The notes under the pieces: generated by a model
Databases searched by the model: none
What the model was told of the DNA's origin: nothing
The model's input: only the letters and a program-made list of their open reading frames with translations
Translations under genes and position numbers: made by a program
Shown here: piece by piece, positions 41,133 through 49,923 of the stretch
Numbering within the stretch: position 1 is the first letter of the stretch
Layout: every line of letters starts with the position of its first letter
NCBI GenBank assembly: GCA_963816955.1
Contig: CAWFME010000005.1
Span: 496,001-560,000, forward strand
Direction: 5' to 3'
Source of the DNA: DATFQI01 sp963816955
Lineage (GTDB): Bacteria; Actinomycetota; Thermoleophilia; Solirubrobacterales; Solirubrobacteraceae
DNA: 64,000 nucleotides

Positions 41133-41177
41133 CGAGAAGCCGGCCCGGGACGCCCACGGTTCCGGCAGAATGCCCTC

Positions 41178-42716
41178 GTGTCGGCCCATGCCTCCGCTGA
41201 GCTCCTCGCCGCGGGCGGTGCCGCGCTCGGCCGGCGCGCGTGGGCGGAGGCCGAGGACGCGTACGGACGGGCGCTCGCGAGCGAGGAGTCGCCGGACGGC
41301 CTCGAGGGGCTCGCGGTCGCCCGCTGGTGGCAGGACGACGTCGACGCGGCGATCACCGCCCGCGAGCAGGCGTACGCGCTGCGCCGGCAGCCGCGGCGAG
41401 GTGGTGGAGGCGGCGCGGGTCGCCGGGTTCCTCGCGTGGGACTACGGCGCGATGCGCGGTGCGCACGCGGTGGCCAACGGCTGGCTGCAGCGTGCGCGGC
41501 GCCTGGTCGAGGCGCTGCCGCCCTCGGCCGAGCACGCGTGGCTCCCGCTGATCGAGGCCTCGTTCCACCTCGACACCGACGCGCAGGCGGTGCTGCGGCT
41601 CAGCCGCGAGGCGGGCGAGGAGGCCCGCGCGCGCGGGGGCCTCGACATCGAGATGACCGCGCGGACGCTCGAGGGGCTCGCGCTGGTGAGCCTCGGGCAG
41701 GTCGAGGCGGGGACGCGCCTGCTGGACGAGGGCGTGGCCGCGGCCCTCGGCGGCGAGCTCTACGACCCGATCGCCATCGGCTCGTGCTGCTGCAACATGA
41801 TCATCGCCTGCGAGCGGGCGCGCGACTTCGACCGCGCGGGGCAGTGGTGCGAGCAGCTCGCCGCTTTCGTCGAGCGCACCGGGCAGCGGCCGCTGCTCGC
41901 GCTCTGCCGGGCCCGCCACGGGACCGTCCGAATGATGCGCGGCGAGTGGGAGCAGGCCGAGGCGGACCTCGAGTGGGCGACCGCCGCGCTGTCCGTGGTG
42001 CGGCCGCCGCTCGCCGCCTACGCGCGTGCCCGTATCGCGCAGCTCCGCCGCCGGCCGGGCGTGACGGTGAGGCCCGCGCGCTCCTGGCCGCAGCGGGCAC
42101 GCACGTGCTGGTCCCGCTCGTGGAGGCGGAGATGCGGCTCGACGCGGACGACGCCGCCGGCGCGCACGCTTCGGCCTCGCGCTACCTGCGCGGCCTGGGC
42201 GGAGGGGCGCCGATCGAGAGCTCCGCGGCGTTCGAGCTGCTGGTGCCTATCCGCATCCGCCTCCGCGACATCGACGCCGCGCGGCGCGCGCACGAGCGCC
42301 TCGCGGCCATCGCGGACGACGTCGGCACGGCGGCGCTGCGTGCCGCCGAGCGATTCGCGGCCGGCCGGGTCGCGCTCGCCGACCGCGACGCGGACGGCGA
42401 GCAGTCCGAGCGCGAGGATGCGTCACAGCACGAGCGCTGCTCACGACGCGAGGCCAGCAGGGCGCGCGGACATCGCTGCGCGTGACCGAGCCCGACGCGA
42501 GCGGGCTACCTCACCCGGCGCGAAGCCCAGGTGCTGGCGCTCGTCGCCCAGGGCCTGTCGAACCGGCAGATCGCCGAGCGGCTGATCGTGAGCGAGCACA
42601 CCGTGCACCGCCATGTCGCGAACATCTTCGTCCGTCTCGGCGTGTCGTCGCGCGCGGCGGCGGTCGCCGTCGCCGCCGCGTCGGGCCAGTTCGGCGAAGA
42701 TGGCCCGATCGGGTGA
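41178..42716 (+). pseudogene. LuxR-family regulator with TPR-like helical part, frameshifted
   Basis: Three frames together give one protein of about 500 residues. It starts GTG 41178 (MSAHASAELLAAGGAALGRR), continues in another frame from about 41395 (REVVEAARVAGFLAWDYG), returns to the first near 42060 (ARALLAAAGTHVLVPLVE), shifts again near 42410 and ends with a LuxR helix-turn-helix (REAQVLALVAQGLSNRQIAE...VSEHTVHRHVANIF). At least three indels break it. Codon bias is kept in each piece, so damage is recent or a sequence error. TPR-like LuxR regulators of this kind act as signal-dependent activators. Confidence 0.7.
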
Positions 42717-42750
42717 TGAACCCGCGCCGCCACGGGCGCAAGCTGTCGGC

Positions 42751-43085
42751 ATGTCATTCACCGAGACGCAGCGCGACTGCCAGCACAAGGGCTTCGACCA
42801 GCCGGACGAGGTCCGCGAGTTCCCCAACGGCCGGGCCGAGATCCTCGAGATCGGCGGCGGGTCGGTCGGCCGGTTCGTGTTCCAGCCCGGCTGGCGCTGG
42901 TCCACCGACGTCAAGCTGCTCGCCGGCACCCACAGCTGCGAGATCCAGCACTTCCAGCACCAGGTGAGCGGTCGCATGGGCGTCCGTATGGAGCGACGGC
43001 ACCGAGTTCGTCACCGGCCCCGGGGATCGTGCTGTCGATCCCCAGCGGCCATGACGACGTTGTCGGAGGCGACCCGGTGGTGTGA
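42751..43085 (+). pseudogene. Cupin-domain protein, frameshifted
   Basis: ATG 42751 opens a small cupin: MSFTETQRDC, DEVREFPNGRAEILEIGGGSVGRFVFQPGWRW, HSCEIQHFQHQVSGRMGVRM. The expected rest (DGTEFVTGPGD, then VLSIPSGHDDVVGGDPVV) is found in two other frames, so there are about two indels near 42990 and 43030. Cupins of this type commonly follow such LuxR genes in related actinobacteria. Function is unknown. Confidence 0.6.
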
Positions 43086-43211
43086 TGCGTCTTCCACGGC
43101 CGAGCGCGTACCAGAAGGCGTGGAGCAGTCCCGCAGCCGACGGGACTCGATGTACGCAGTGGGCGAGCGGGCCCGAGACGCGGTCCTCCGGGTTCGGCGG
43201 GACGAGCTCGC

Positions 43212-43345
43212 TCATCGGATGCGGCGGGGCCGGCGCCACACGGTGCCCTTGAGGATCAGCAGTGTGCCGATGCCCGCGAGCGCGAACACGCCGATGAACA
43301 GGCCCCACCCCAGCGTGCGCAGCGAGGTCGATCATCCTGGCCCAG
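43212..43345 (-). pseudogene. Small membrane protein, frameshifted
   Basis: One frame gives LRTLGWGLFIGVFALAGIGTLLILKGTVWRRPRRIR and the stop at 43212. Its probable N-terminus (DALWARMIDL) is in another frame, with an extra base near 43320. It is a single-pass membrane protein with a basic tail. The stop overlaps an ATG of a further small frame (MSELVPPNPEDRVSG) that runs into the cupin remnant. No family is recognised. Confidence 0.4.
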
Positions 43346-43380
43346 AGGGCGTCTCGGTGCGTTGCCGAGCTGAACCTCGG

Positions 43381-43841
43381 TCAGAAGCGGCAGTACGCTG
43401 CCCTCCCGTCACCGGGCCCGCGGAACGCGCCGCGGACCTCGCCCGTGCCGAGCGTGTCGCTCACCGTCTCCCGGTCGCCGCGGAGCCGTGTCGCGGACCC
43501 GTCCGGGTGCACGATCGAGCAGCGCGCCTTGGACTGCTCGCCCTCGTAGACCCGGTAGCGCTCACGTCGCTCGGTGCGGCTGAGGCGTCGCGCAGGCCGT
43601 CGAAGAGGCCGTCGATTCCACGCTGAGCGCGATCACGTAGCGCTTGCCGCATCGAAGGTGAGCGTGCCGGGCGCCCGGCCGGCGCTGACCGCGTTCCGCG
43701 CGCGTGGATGTTGCCGCCGGCGATCACCGCGATGGCCGCCAGCAGGCACGGCAGCGCAAGCAGCACGATCACGGCGATGCCGAGCAGCACCCGGCCCCAG
43801 CGCGGCCTTCCTCGGTCGTGTCCGGAGGCGCCGCGCTCCAC
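43381..43841 (-). pseudogene. Exported membrane-anchored protein, frameshifted
   Basis: GTG 43841 begins a basic N-end and a membrane helix (RVLLGIAVIVLLALPCLLAAIAVIAGGNIHA). After about residue 50 the expected continuation (GRAPGTLTFDAAS, LFDGLRDASAA, YRVYEGEQSKARCSIVHPDG, VRGAFRGPGDGRAAYCRF) is spread over the three frames down to a stop at 43381. At least three indels are needed. It looks like a small anchored outer-surface protein, divergent from the hydantoinase operon. Confidence 0.45.
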
Positions 43842-43922
43842 CCGGGCGAGCCTATACGTGCATGGGGCGCGCCGGTGCGAGAAGATGCGGGCAACGACGT
43901 TCTTCTGGAGAGGGGAGACCCC

Positions 43923-45317
43923 ATGAGCGACCGCGGACAGCTGCTCCTGCAAGGCGGGCGGGTGATCGCCGCCGACGGCGAGTACGACGCCGACGTGCTG
44001 ATCGACGGCGAGAAGATCGCCGCGGTGGGGGCGGTCGAGGCGAACGGCGCGACGGTCGTCGACGTCTCCGGCTGCCTGGTGATGCCGGGCCTGATCGACA
44101 ACCACACGCATCTGTCGATGCCGTTCATGGGGATGATGTCCTCCGACGACTACGACACCGGCACGCGCGCCGCGGCGGCCGGCGGCGTGACCTGCCTCGT
44201 CGACTTCTCGATCCAGCGCGAGCCGGACAACCTGCGCTCCGCCCTGGCCGAGTGGCAGGGCCGCGCCGAGGGCGCCGCCCACGTCGACTACGGCTTCCAC
44301 ATGGCGATCACGAACGCCTCCGAGTCCGCCCTCGACGAGATGGAGCTGATGACCGAGGAGGGCGTCTGCACGTTCAAGCTGTTCATGGCCTACAAGGGCG
44401 AGCTGATGGTGCGCGACGACGAGCTCGCGGCGGCGATGGAGCGCGCGCGCGACCTCGGCGGGCTGATCATGGTCCACGCCGAGAACGGCGACGTCGTCGA
44501 CCTGCTGGTCAAGCGCGCGCTCGCGCGCGGGGACACCTCGGCGATCCACCACGCGCTCACCCGGCCCGAGTTCGTCGAGGCGGAGGCGACCGGCCGCGCG
44601 GCCAAGCTCGCCGAGTACACGGGCGCGTCGCTGTTCGTCGTGCACGTGACCTGCGCGGCCGCCGCGGCGGAGATCGAGGCCGCCCAGCAGCGCGGCGCGC
44701 ACGTGAGCGCGGAGACCTGCACGCAGTACCTCGTCAACACGATCGACGACCTGCGCCGCGACGGCGTCGAGGGGGCCCGCTACATCTGCTCGCCGCCGCT
44801 GCGCGACGCCTCCAACCACGAGCCGCTGTGGGACTACGTCCGCCGCGGCGTGCTCGAGAGCGTCTCGACCGACCACTGCCCGTTCAACTACGAGCAGAAG
44901 TCGCGTGGGCTGGACAACTTCAGCCTCGTGCCCAACGGCCTGCCGGTCATCCAGCACCGGCTCGCGAAGCTCTGGGACGAGGGCGTCGTCGGCGGCCGGA
45001 TCACCCCGAGCCAGCTCGTGGACCGCACGAGCACGACGATCGCGCGGCGCTTCGGGCTCCACGACAAGGGCTCGATCACGCCCGGCAAGGACGCCGACAT
45101 CTGCGTCTTCGACCCGTCGGCCCAGCGCGCGTACGGCACCGGCAACTCGTTCATGAACGTCGACTACGACCTCTACGAGGGCGAGACGGCGAGCGGCAGC
45201 GTCCGCCACACGTACTGTCGCGGCGAGCTCGTCTACGACCGCGGCGAGATCCGCACGCAGCCGGGCCACGGGCGCTTCGTGCGCCGCAGCGGGGCGCGCA
45301 CGGCGGTGGCGGCATGA
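43923..45317 (+). CDS. hydA: Dihydropyrimidinase/hydantoinase
   Basis: This 464-residue cyclic-amide hydrolase opens dihydropyrimidine or hydantoin rings to N-carbamoyl amino acids. It has the metal ligands His-x-His in MPGLIDNHTHLSMPF, the carboxylated Lys in CTFKLFMAYKGEL, His in VHAENGD and VHVTCA, and the Asp in STDHCPFN. It belongs to the D-hydantoinase/dihydropyrimidinase family of amidohydrolases. ATG 43923 follows agagggga. Its stop overlaps the next ATG. It is the first gene of a three-gene operon with an N-carbamoyl hydrolase and an F420-type enzyme, so pyrimidine or hydantoin breakdown is likely. Confidence 0.93.
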   Translation: MSDRGQLLLQGGRVIAADGEYDADVLIDGEKIAAVGAVEANGATVVDVSGCLVMPGLIDNHTHLSMPFMGMMSSDDYDTGTRAAAAGGVTCLVDFSIQREPDNLRSALAEWQGRAEGAAHVDYGFHMAITNASESALDEMELMTEEGVCTFKLFMAYKGELMVRDDELAAAMERARDLGGLIMVHAENGDVVDLLVKRALARGDTSAIHHALTRPEFVEAEATGRAAKLAEYTGASLFVVHVTCAAAAAEIEAAQQRGAHVSAETCTQYLVNTIDDLRRDGVEGARYICSPPLRDASNHEPLWDYVRRGVLESVSTDHCPFNYEQKSRGLDNFSLVPNGLPVIQHRLAKLWDEGVVGGRITPSQLVDRTSTTIARRFGLHDKGSITPGKDADICVFDPSAQRAYGTGNSFMNVDYDLYEGETASGSVRHTYCRGELVYDRGEIRTQPGHGRFVRRSGARTAVAA

Positions 45318-46573
45318 ACCTGGTCGTCGACGCCGACCGCGTCCTCGCCGACCTCGACGAGCTCCACCAGCGCCACGGCGGCCCGGACGGGGCCCGCCGC
45401 CTGGCCTGGAGCGAGGACTGGCTGGCCGCCCGCGAGTGGTTCGCCGGCAAGCTGGACGAGCTCGAAGGCCTGACCGTCGACCGCGACGAGGCCGGCAACG
45501 TCTGGGCCGAGCTGCCGGGCGACGGCGAGGGCTTCGTGATCGTCGGCTCGCACATCGACGCGGTGCCGTCCGGCGGCTGGCTGGACGGCTGCCTCGGCCT
45601 GCTGGCCGCGCTCGGCGTGCTGCGCGCGCTCTCAGGGGAGCGTCCGCCCGTCACGGTCAGGCTCGTCGACTGGGCCGACGAGGAGGGCGCCCGCTTCGGG
45701 CGCAGCCTGCTCGGCTCCTCGGCCGCGGCGGGCACGCTCGACCCCGACGACGTGCGCGACCTGCTCGACGCCAAGGGCACCCGGCTGCAGGACGCGCTCG
45801 CGGCCTGCGACGTCGACCTCGACGGCGCTGGCGCCGCCACGTCGCGCCTGGAGGGCGCGCTCGCCTACCTCGAGCTGCACATCGAGCAGGGCCCGGTGCT
45901 GCTCGACACGGGCCGGCTGGCCTCCGCCGTCTCGGGCACGTTCGGCGACGAGCGCTACCTGATCACGTTCAAGGGCCAGTCCGCGCACGCGGGCTCGACG
46001 CCGATGCGGCTGCGGCGCGACTCGCTCGCCGCCGCGGCCACGGCCGCGCTGGAGATCCGCGAGGTCGGCATCCGCCACGACGGCGTCTGCACGGTCGGCG
46101 CGATGACGGCCGACCCGGGCGTGATCACGGCGATCGCGGGCTCGACGGAGATGATGCTCGACCTCCGCCACCTCGACGCCGACACGCTCGCGACGATGCT
46201 CGAGGAGAACCTCGAGGCGTGCCGGAAGGCCGCCGAGAAGTTCGACTGCGAGGTCTCCCACCGGCGCGTGTTCGGCGCGACTCCGACCCCCTTCCACCCG
46301 AGGCTGATCGAGCTCGCGCGCGAGGCGGTCGCCGCGGCCGGCGGCGGCGACGGCGACCCGATCCCGTCGGGCCCGCTGCACGATGCGACGGAGGTCGGGA
46401 GGGTCGTGCCGACCGTGATGCTCTTCGCCCAGTCCGACCCGCCGCTCTCGCACACGGCGATCGAGGACTCGCCGAAGGAGGCGCTGCGCGTCGCCATCGA
46501 GGCCTACGGGCGCACGGTCGGGGCCGCGCTGGAAGCGGTGGCGGCCGGCGAGCTGCTCCAGGTGCGCGCATGA
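45314..46573 (+). CDS. Zn-dependent amidohydrolase, beta-ureidopropionase/allantoate/N-carbamoylase type (M20)
   Basis: This 419-residue M20-family enzyme cleaves N-carbamoyl amino acids to amino acid, CO2 and ammonia. It has GSHIDAVPSGGWLDGCLG with the first metal ligands, DWADEEGARFGRSLLGS with the catalytic Glu, YLELHIEQGPVL and the dimerisation region SAHAGSTPM. The exact substrate (N-carbamoyl-beta-alanine, allantoate or N-carbamoyl-L-amino acid) is set by context: after a hydantoinase, carbamoyl-beta-alanine is likely. It overlaps both neighbours (ATGA), which shows one coupled operon. Confidence 0.92.
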   Translation: MNLVVDADRVLADLDELHQRHGGPDGARRLAWSEDWLAAREWFAGKLDELEGLTVDRDEAGNVWAELPGDGEGFVIVGSHIDAVPSGGWLDGCLGLLAALGVLRALSGERPPVTVRLVDWADEEGARFGRSLLGSSAAAGTLDPDDVRDLLDAKGTRLQDALAACDVDLDGAGAATSRLEGALAYLELHIEQGPVLLDTGRLASAVSGTFGDERYLITFKGQSAHAGSTPMRLRRDSLAAAATAALEIREVGIRHDGVCTVGAMTADPGVITAIAGSTEMMLDLRHLDADTLATMLEENLEACRKAAEKFDCEVSHRRVFGATPTPFHPRLIELAREAVAAAGGGDGDPIPSGPLHDATEVGRVVPTVMLFAQSDPPLSHTAIEDSPKEALRVAIEAYGRTVGAALEAVAAGELLQVRA

Positions 46574-47607
46574 CCCTGGACTTCGGCGTCGTGCTCCAGA
46601 CCGACCCGCCCGCGCAGCGGGTGATCGACCTCGCCAAGCGGGCCGAGGCCTACGGCTTCACGCACGCGTGGACGTTCGACTCGCACCTGCTGTGGGAGGA
46701 GCCGTTCGTCATCTACTCGCGGATCCTCAACGAGACGCACCGGCTGATCGTCGGGCCGATGGTCACCAACCCGGCCACGCGCGACTGGACCGTCACCGGG
46801 TCGCTGTTCGCGACGCTCAACGAGATGTACGGCAACCGCACCGTGTGCGGGATCGGCCGCGGCGACTCCGCGGTGCGCGTGATCAACGGCAAGCCCGTCA
46901 AGCTGGCCGAGCTGCGCGAGGCGATCGGCGTGATCCGCGGCCTCGCCAACGGCGAGCAGGTCGACTACAAGGGCTCCTCGCTGCGCCTGGCCTGGAACCC
47001 GCACTCCCGCCTGGAGGTGTGGGTGGCGGCGTACGGGCCGAAGGCGCTCGCGCTGGCGGGGGAGGTCGGCGACGGCTTCATCCTCCAGCTCGCCGACCCG
47101 GCGATCGCCGAGTGGAGCATCGGCGCCGTGCGCCGGGCGGCCGAGGAGGCGGGCAAGGACCCGGACGCTGTGAGGATCTGCATCGCCGCACCCGCGTACG
47201 TGACCGACGGCAGCGACGCCCAGCTCGCCCACGCGCGCGAGCAGTGCCGCTGGTTCGGCGGCATGGTCGGCAACCATGTCGCGGACATCGTGGCCCGCTA
47301 CGGCGCCGACGGCAGCGCGGTGCCGAAGACGCTGACGGACTACATCGCCGGCCGCCAGGGCTACGACTACAACGAGCACGGCAAGGCCGGGAACACGCAC
47401 ACGCAGTTCGTGCCGGACGAGATCGTGGACCGCTTCTGCCTGATCGGCCCGCCGGAGGAGCACATTCGCAAGCTGCGCGAGCTGCGCGACCTCGGCGCCG
47501 ACCAGTACGCGCTCTACCTCCAGCACGACGCCAAGGACGCGACGCTCGCCCGCTACGGCGAGCTGGTGATGCCGGCGGTCAACGAGCGGGAGGCCGCGAA
47601 GACCTAG
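46570..47607 (+). CDS. LLM-class F420-dependent oxidoreductase (TIGR03842-like)
   Basis: This is a 345-residue luciferase-like TIM barrel. It has VLQTDPPAQRVIDLAKRAEAYGFTHAWTFDSHLLWEEPF, GPMVTNPATRDWTVTGSLFATLNEM, and GIGRGDSAVRVING, as in the F420-linked family often found beside hydantoinases and carbamoylases (TIGR03842-like). The reaction is not established; a redox step on a pyrimidine-like or hydantoin-like compound is the simplest reading. ATG 46570 overlaps the previous stop. It ends the operon. Confidence 0.9.
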   Translation: MTLDFGVVLQTDPPAQRVIDLAKRAEAYGFTHAWTFDSHLLWEEPFVIYSRILNETHRLIVGPMVTNPATRDWTVTGSLFATLNEMYGNRTVCGIGRGDSAVRVINGKPVKLAELREAIGVIRGLANGEQVDYKGSSLRLAWNPHSRLEVWVAAYGPKALALAGEVGDGFILQLADPAIAEWSIGAVRRAAEEAGKDPDAVRICIAAPAYVTDGSDAQLAHAREQCRWFGGMVGNHVADIVARYGADGSAVPKTLTDYIAGRQGYDYNEHGKAGNTHTQFVPDEIVDRFCLIGPPEEHIRKLRELRDLGADQYALYLQHDAKDATLARYGELVMPAVNEREAAKT

Positions 47608-47650
47608 AAAGTTTCCCCACGGCCGGCCCGGCCCGGCAGATACTCGTGCG

Positions 47651-49828
47651 ATGAGCAAGGCACGGACGCTGGTCGTTGGCCTCGTCGCCGTGCTCGCGCT
47701 GCCCGGCTCCGCGCAGGGCGCCCAGGTCATCTCCGCGAGCTCGCGGGTCAGCGGCAGCGTCGAGGATCGCGACACGCCGGCCGTCTACGGGGAGTTCGAA
47801 CTCGACTCCGAGAGCCTGGGGCGGCCCGACCTGACGGGGTCGGCTGACGATCCGGGTGGCACCGCCGAGAGCGACGCCGAGGTTGACTTCCAGATCGCGT
47901 CCGTGACGGGCGGCGAGCGCCTGACCGCGCAGGGCAGCGGATCGGCCCGGAGCGGCCTGCCGGTGCGCGAGTCCCTGAGCACGAGCAACGTCACGGCCGA
48001 GTTCACCCTGACCGAGCCCGCGAGCTACAGCGCGTCGGGGACGCTGAGCGGGAGCAACGCGGCCGGTCAGTGCTGCCGCGTCTCCTCCGCGCGATTGACG
48101 GGCGACAGCGGGAACGTGTTCAACACCGTGGTCAGCCAGGGGCAGGCGCCCAAGAACGTGGCGAGCAGCGGCATCCTGCCGCCCGGGGACTACGAGCTCG
48201 CGATGGAGGCGTCGCCCGGATTCGGCTTCGGCGCGGCGGCGAGCGACACGTCGGGTGCCGCGGCGTTCGACGTGAGCTTCACGCTCACGCTGCCGGGGGC
48301 CGACGCGGACGGCGACGCGCTGCCCGACGAGTGGGAGACGGACGGGGTGGACGTCGACGGCGACGGATCGATCGACCTCGACCTGCCCGGCATGGGGGCG
48401 GATCCGCGCCACAAGGACCTGTTCCTCGAGATCGACTACATGCCGCCGCACCGGCCGGCTCTGCAGGCCTCGGCGCTGCTCGCCGACGCCTTCGCGGACG
48501 CGCCCGTGTCCAACCCCGACGGCCAGCCGGGCATCGCGCTGCACGTCGACAACGGCTCGGGCTCGGTGATGAACTCCAAGACGGGCGCGACGTGGGGCTC
48601 GCTGTCGCGGCAGAACCAGCTCGTGCACCAGGACGTGCTCGGCTCCGTCGTGGGCGGCGAGTACGACTGGAGCGACTTCGACGCGCTGCGCGCCACGAGC
48701 TTCGAGGCGGCGCGCCGGACGGCCTTCCACTACGCGATCTCCGCGCACGGCCACGACGGCCGGGTCAGCGGCGTCGCCCGCGGGATCCCGAGCGCCGACC
48801 TGCTCGTCACGCTCGGCGCGGGCTGCGCGCACCTCAACGGCGGCGTCGACTGCACGCTGAACCCGATGGCGCAGGCGGGCACGCTCATGCACGAGCTCGG
48901 CCATGGCCTGGGCCTCAGGCACGGCGGCGACGATGACCGGCTCAACAAGCCCAACCACCTGTCCGTCATGAACTACACGTTCCAGCTCACTGGGCTGCAG
49001 ACCGCCGCAGGCGAGCGCTTCCTCGACTACTCGCGCTTCGGCCTGCAGACGCTCGACGAGAACGCGCTCGACGAGAGCCGCGGCCTCCGCGTCCCGAGCG
49101 GTCCGGCGGCCGACCTGATGACCGTCGGGCACTGCCCCGACGGCTCGCGGGTCGTGTGGCCGGTCAAGGAAGGCCCGGTCGACTTCGACTGCAGCGGCGC
49201 GCCCGCCGGAACGGTCGCCGCCGACGTCAACGGCAGCGGGGCCAAGTCCACGCTCACGGGCTTCGTCGACTGGCCCGCGCTCGTGTTCTCGGGCGGCGGG
49301 ATCGGCGGCGCGGGCGCGACGGTCCCGGACCGCACGCCGGCCGACGAGCCCGAGCTCGACGAGCTGCTGTCCGCGCAGGCGGCGCTCGACGCGGCGCTCC
49401 CCAAGCCTGCGCCGCCGCAGCCCGCCCCCGTGAACCCGGGTTCCGGCGGCCTCCCGGCGCCGCCCGGCGCCGTGGTCGCCGCGAAGCCGGCCATGACCGC
49501 ACTCTCGGTGCGCCCGGGGACGTTCCGCGCCCGCCGGGGAGCGCGCATCGCATACACGCTCACGGCGCCCGCGCGGGTCCGCTTCACGGTCGAGCGGCTC
49601 CTGAGCGGCCACCGCCGCGGCGGGCGCTGCCGGGCCGGCGGCCGCGGCCCGCGCTGCGTGCGCGCGGTCCGCATCCGCGGGTCGTTCTCGCACCAGGGCC
49701 GGGCCGGCGTCAACAGCGTGCGCCTGCCGGCGCGGCTCGGCGGCCGGCGGCTGCGGGCGGGCCGCTACCGGCTGACGGCGACGCCCACCGGCGGCGCGGC
49801 CACGCGGGCGCCGTTCCGGGTTCGCTAG
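47651..49828 (+). CDS. Secreted zinc metalloprotease-like protein
   Basis: This 725-residue exported protein has a Sec signal (LVVGLVAVLALPGSAQGA), a beta-rich N-terminal domain, an Asp-rich calcium-like repeat (DADGDALPDEWETDGVDVDGDGSIDLD) and a metallopeptidase site TLMHELGHGLGLRHGG near residue 414, with SVMNY as the Met-turn. A Pro-rich linker and a C-terminal beta domain (FRARRGARIAYTLTAPARVRFTVERL) likely serve as surface attachment. This is a metzincin-type protease. ATG 47651 directly precedes the signal. It stands 43 bp after the hydantoinase operon but is probably separate. Confidence 0.85.
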   Translation: MSKARTLVVGLVAVLALPGSAQGAQVISASSRVSGSVEDRDTPAVYGEFELDSESLGRPDLTGSADDPGGTAESDAEVDFQIASVTGGERLTAQGSGSARSGLPVRESLSTSNVTAEFTLTEPASYSASGTLSGSNAAGQCCRVSSARLTGDSGNVFNTVVSQGQAPKNVASSGILPPGDYELAMEASPGFGFGAAASDTSGAAAFDVSFTLTLPGADADGDALPDEWETDGVDVDGDGSIDLDLPGMGADPRHKDLFLEIDYMPPHRPALQASALLADAFADAPVSNPDGQPGIALHVDNGSGSVMNSKTGATWGSLSRQNQLVHQDVLGSVVGGEYDWSDFDALRATSFEAARRTAFHYAISAHGHDGRVSGVARGIPSADLLVTLGAGCAHLNGGVDCTLNPMAQAGTLMHELGHGLGLRHGGDDDRLNKPNHLSVMNYTFQLTGLQTAAGERFLDYSRFGLQTLDENALDESRGLRVPSGPAADLMTVGHCPDGSRVVWPVKEGPVDFDCSGAPAGTVAADVNGSGAKSTLTGFVDWPALVFSGGGIGGAGATVPDRTPADEPELDELLSAQAALDAALPKPAPPQPAPVNPGSGGLPAPPGAVVAAKPAMTALSVRPGTFRARRGARIAYTLTAPARVRFTVERLLSGHRRGGRCRAGGRGPRCVRAVRIRGSFSHQGRAGVNSVRLPARLGGRRLRAGRYRLTATPTGGAATRAPFRVR

Positions 49829-49923
49829 CCGCGGGTGACGTCTTCCCCCCTCTGGGGTCTGCGCCGGCCCGCGCCGCGCGCGGAGACTCGCCGTGCTCAC
49901 TCCCGACCCCAAGGAGCACGACC

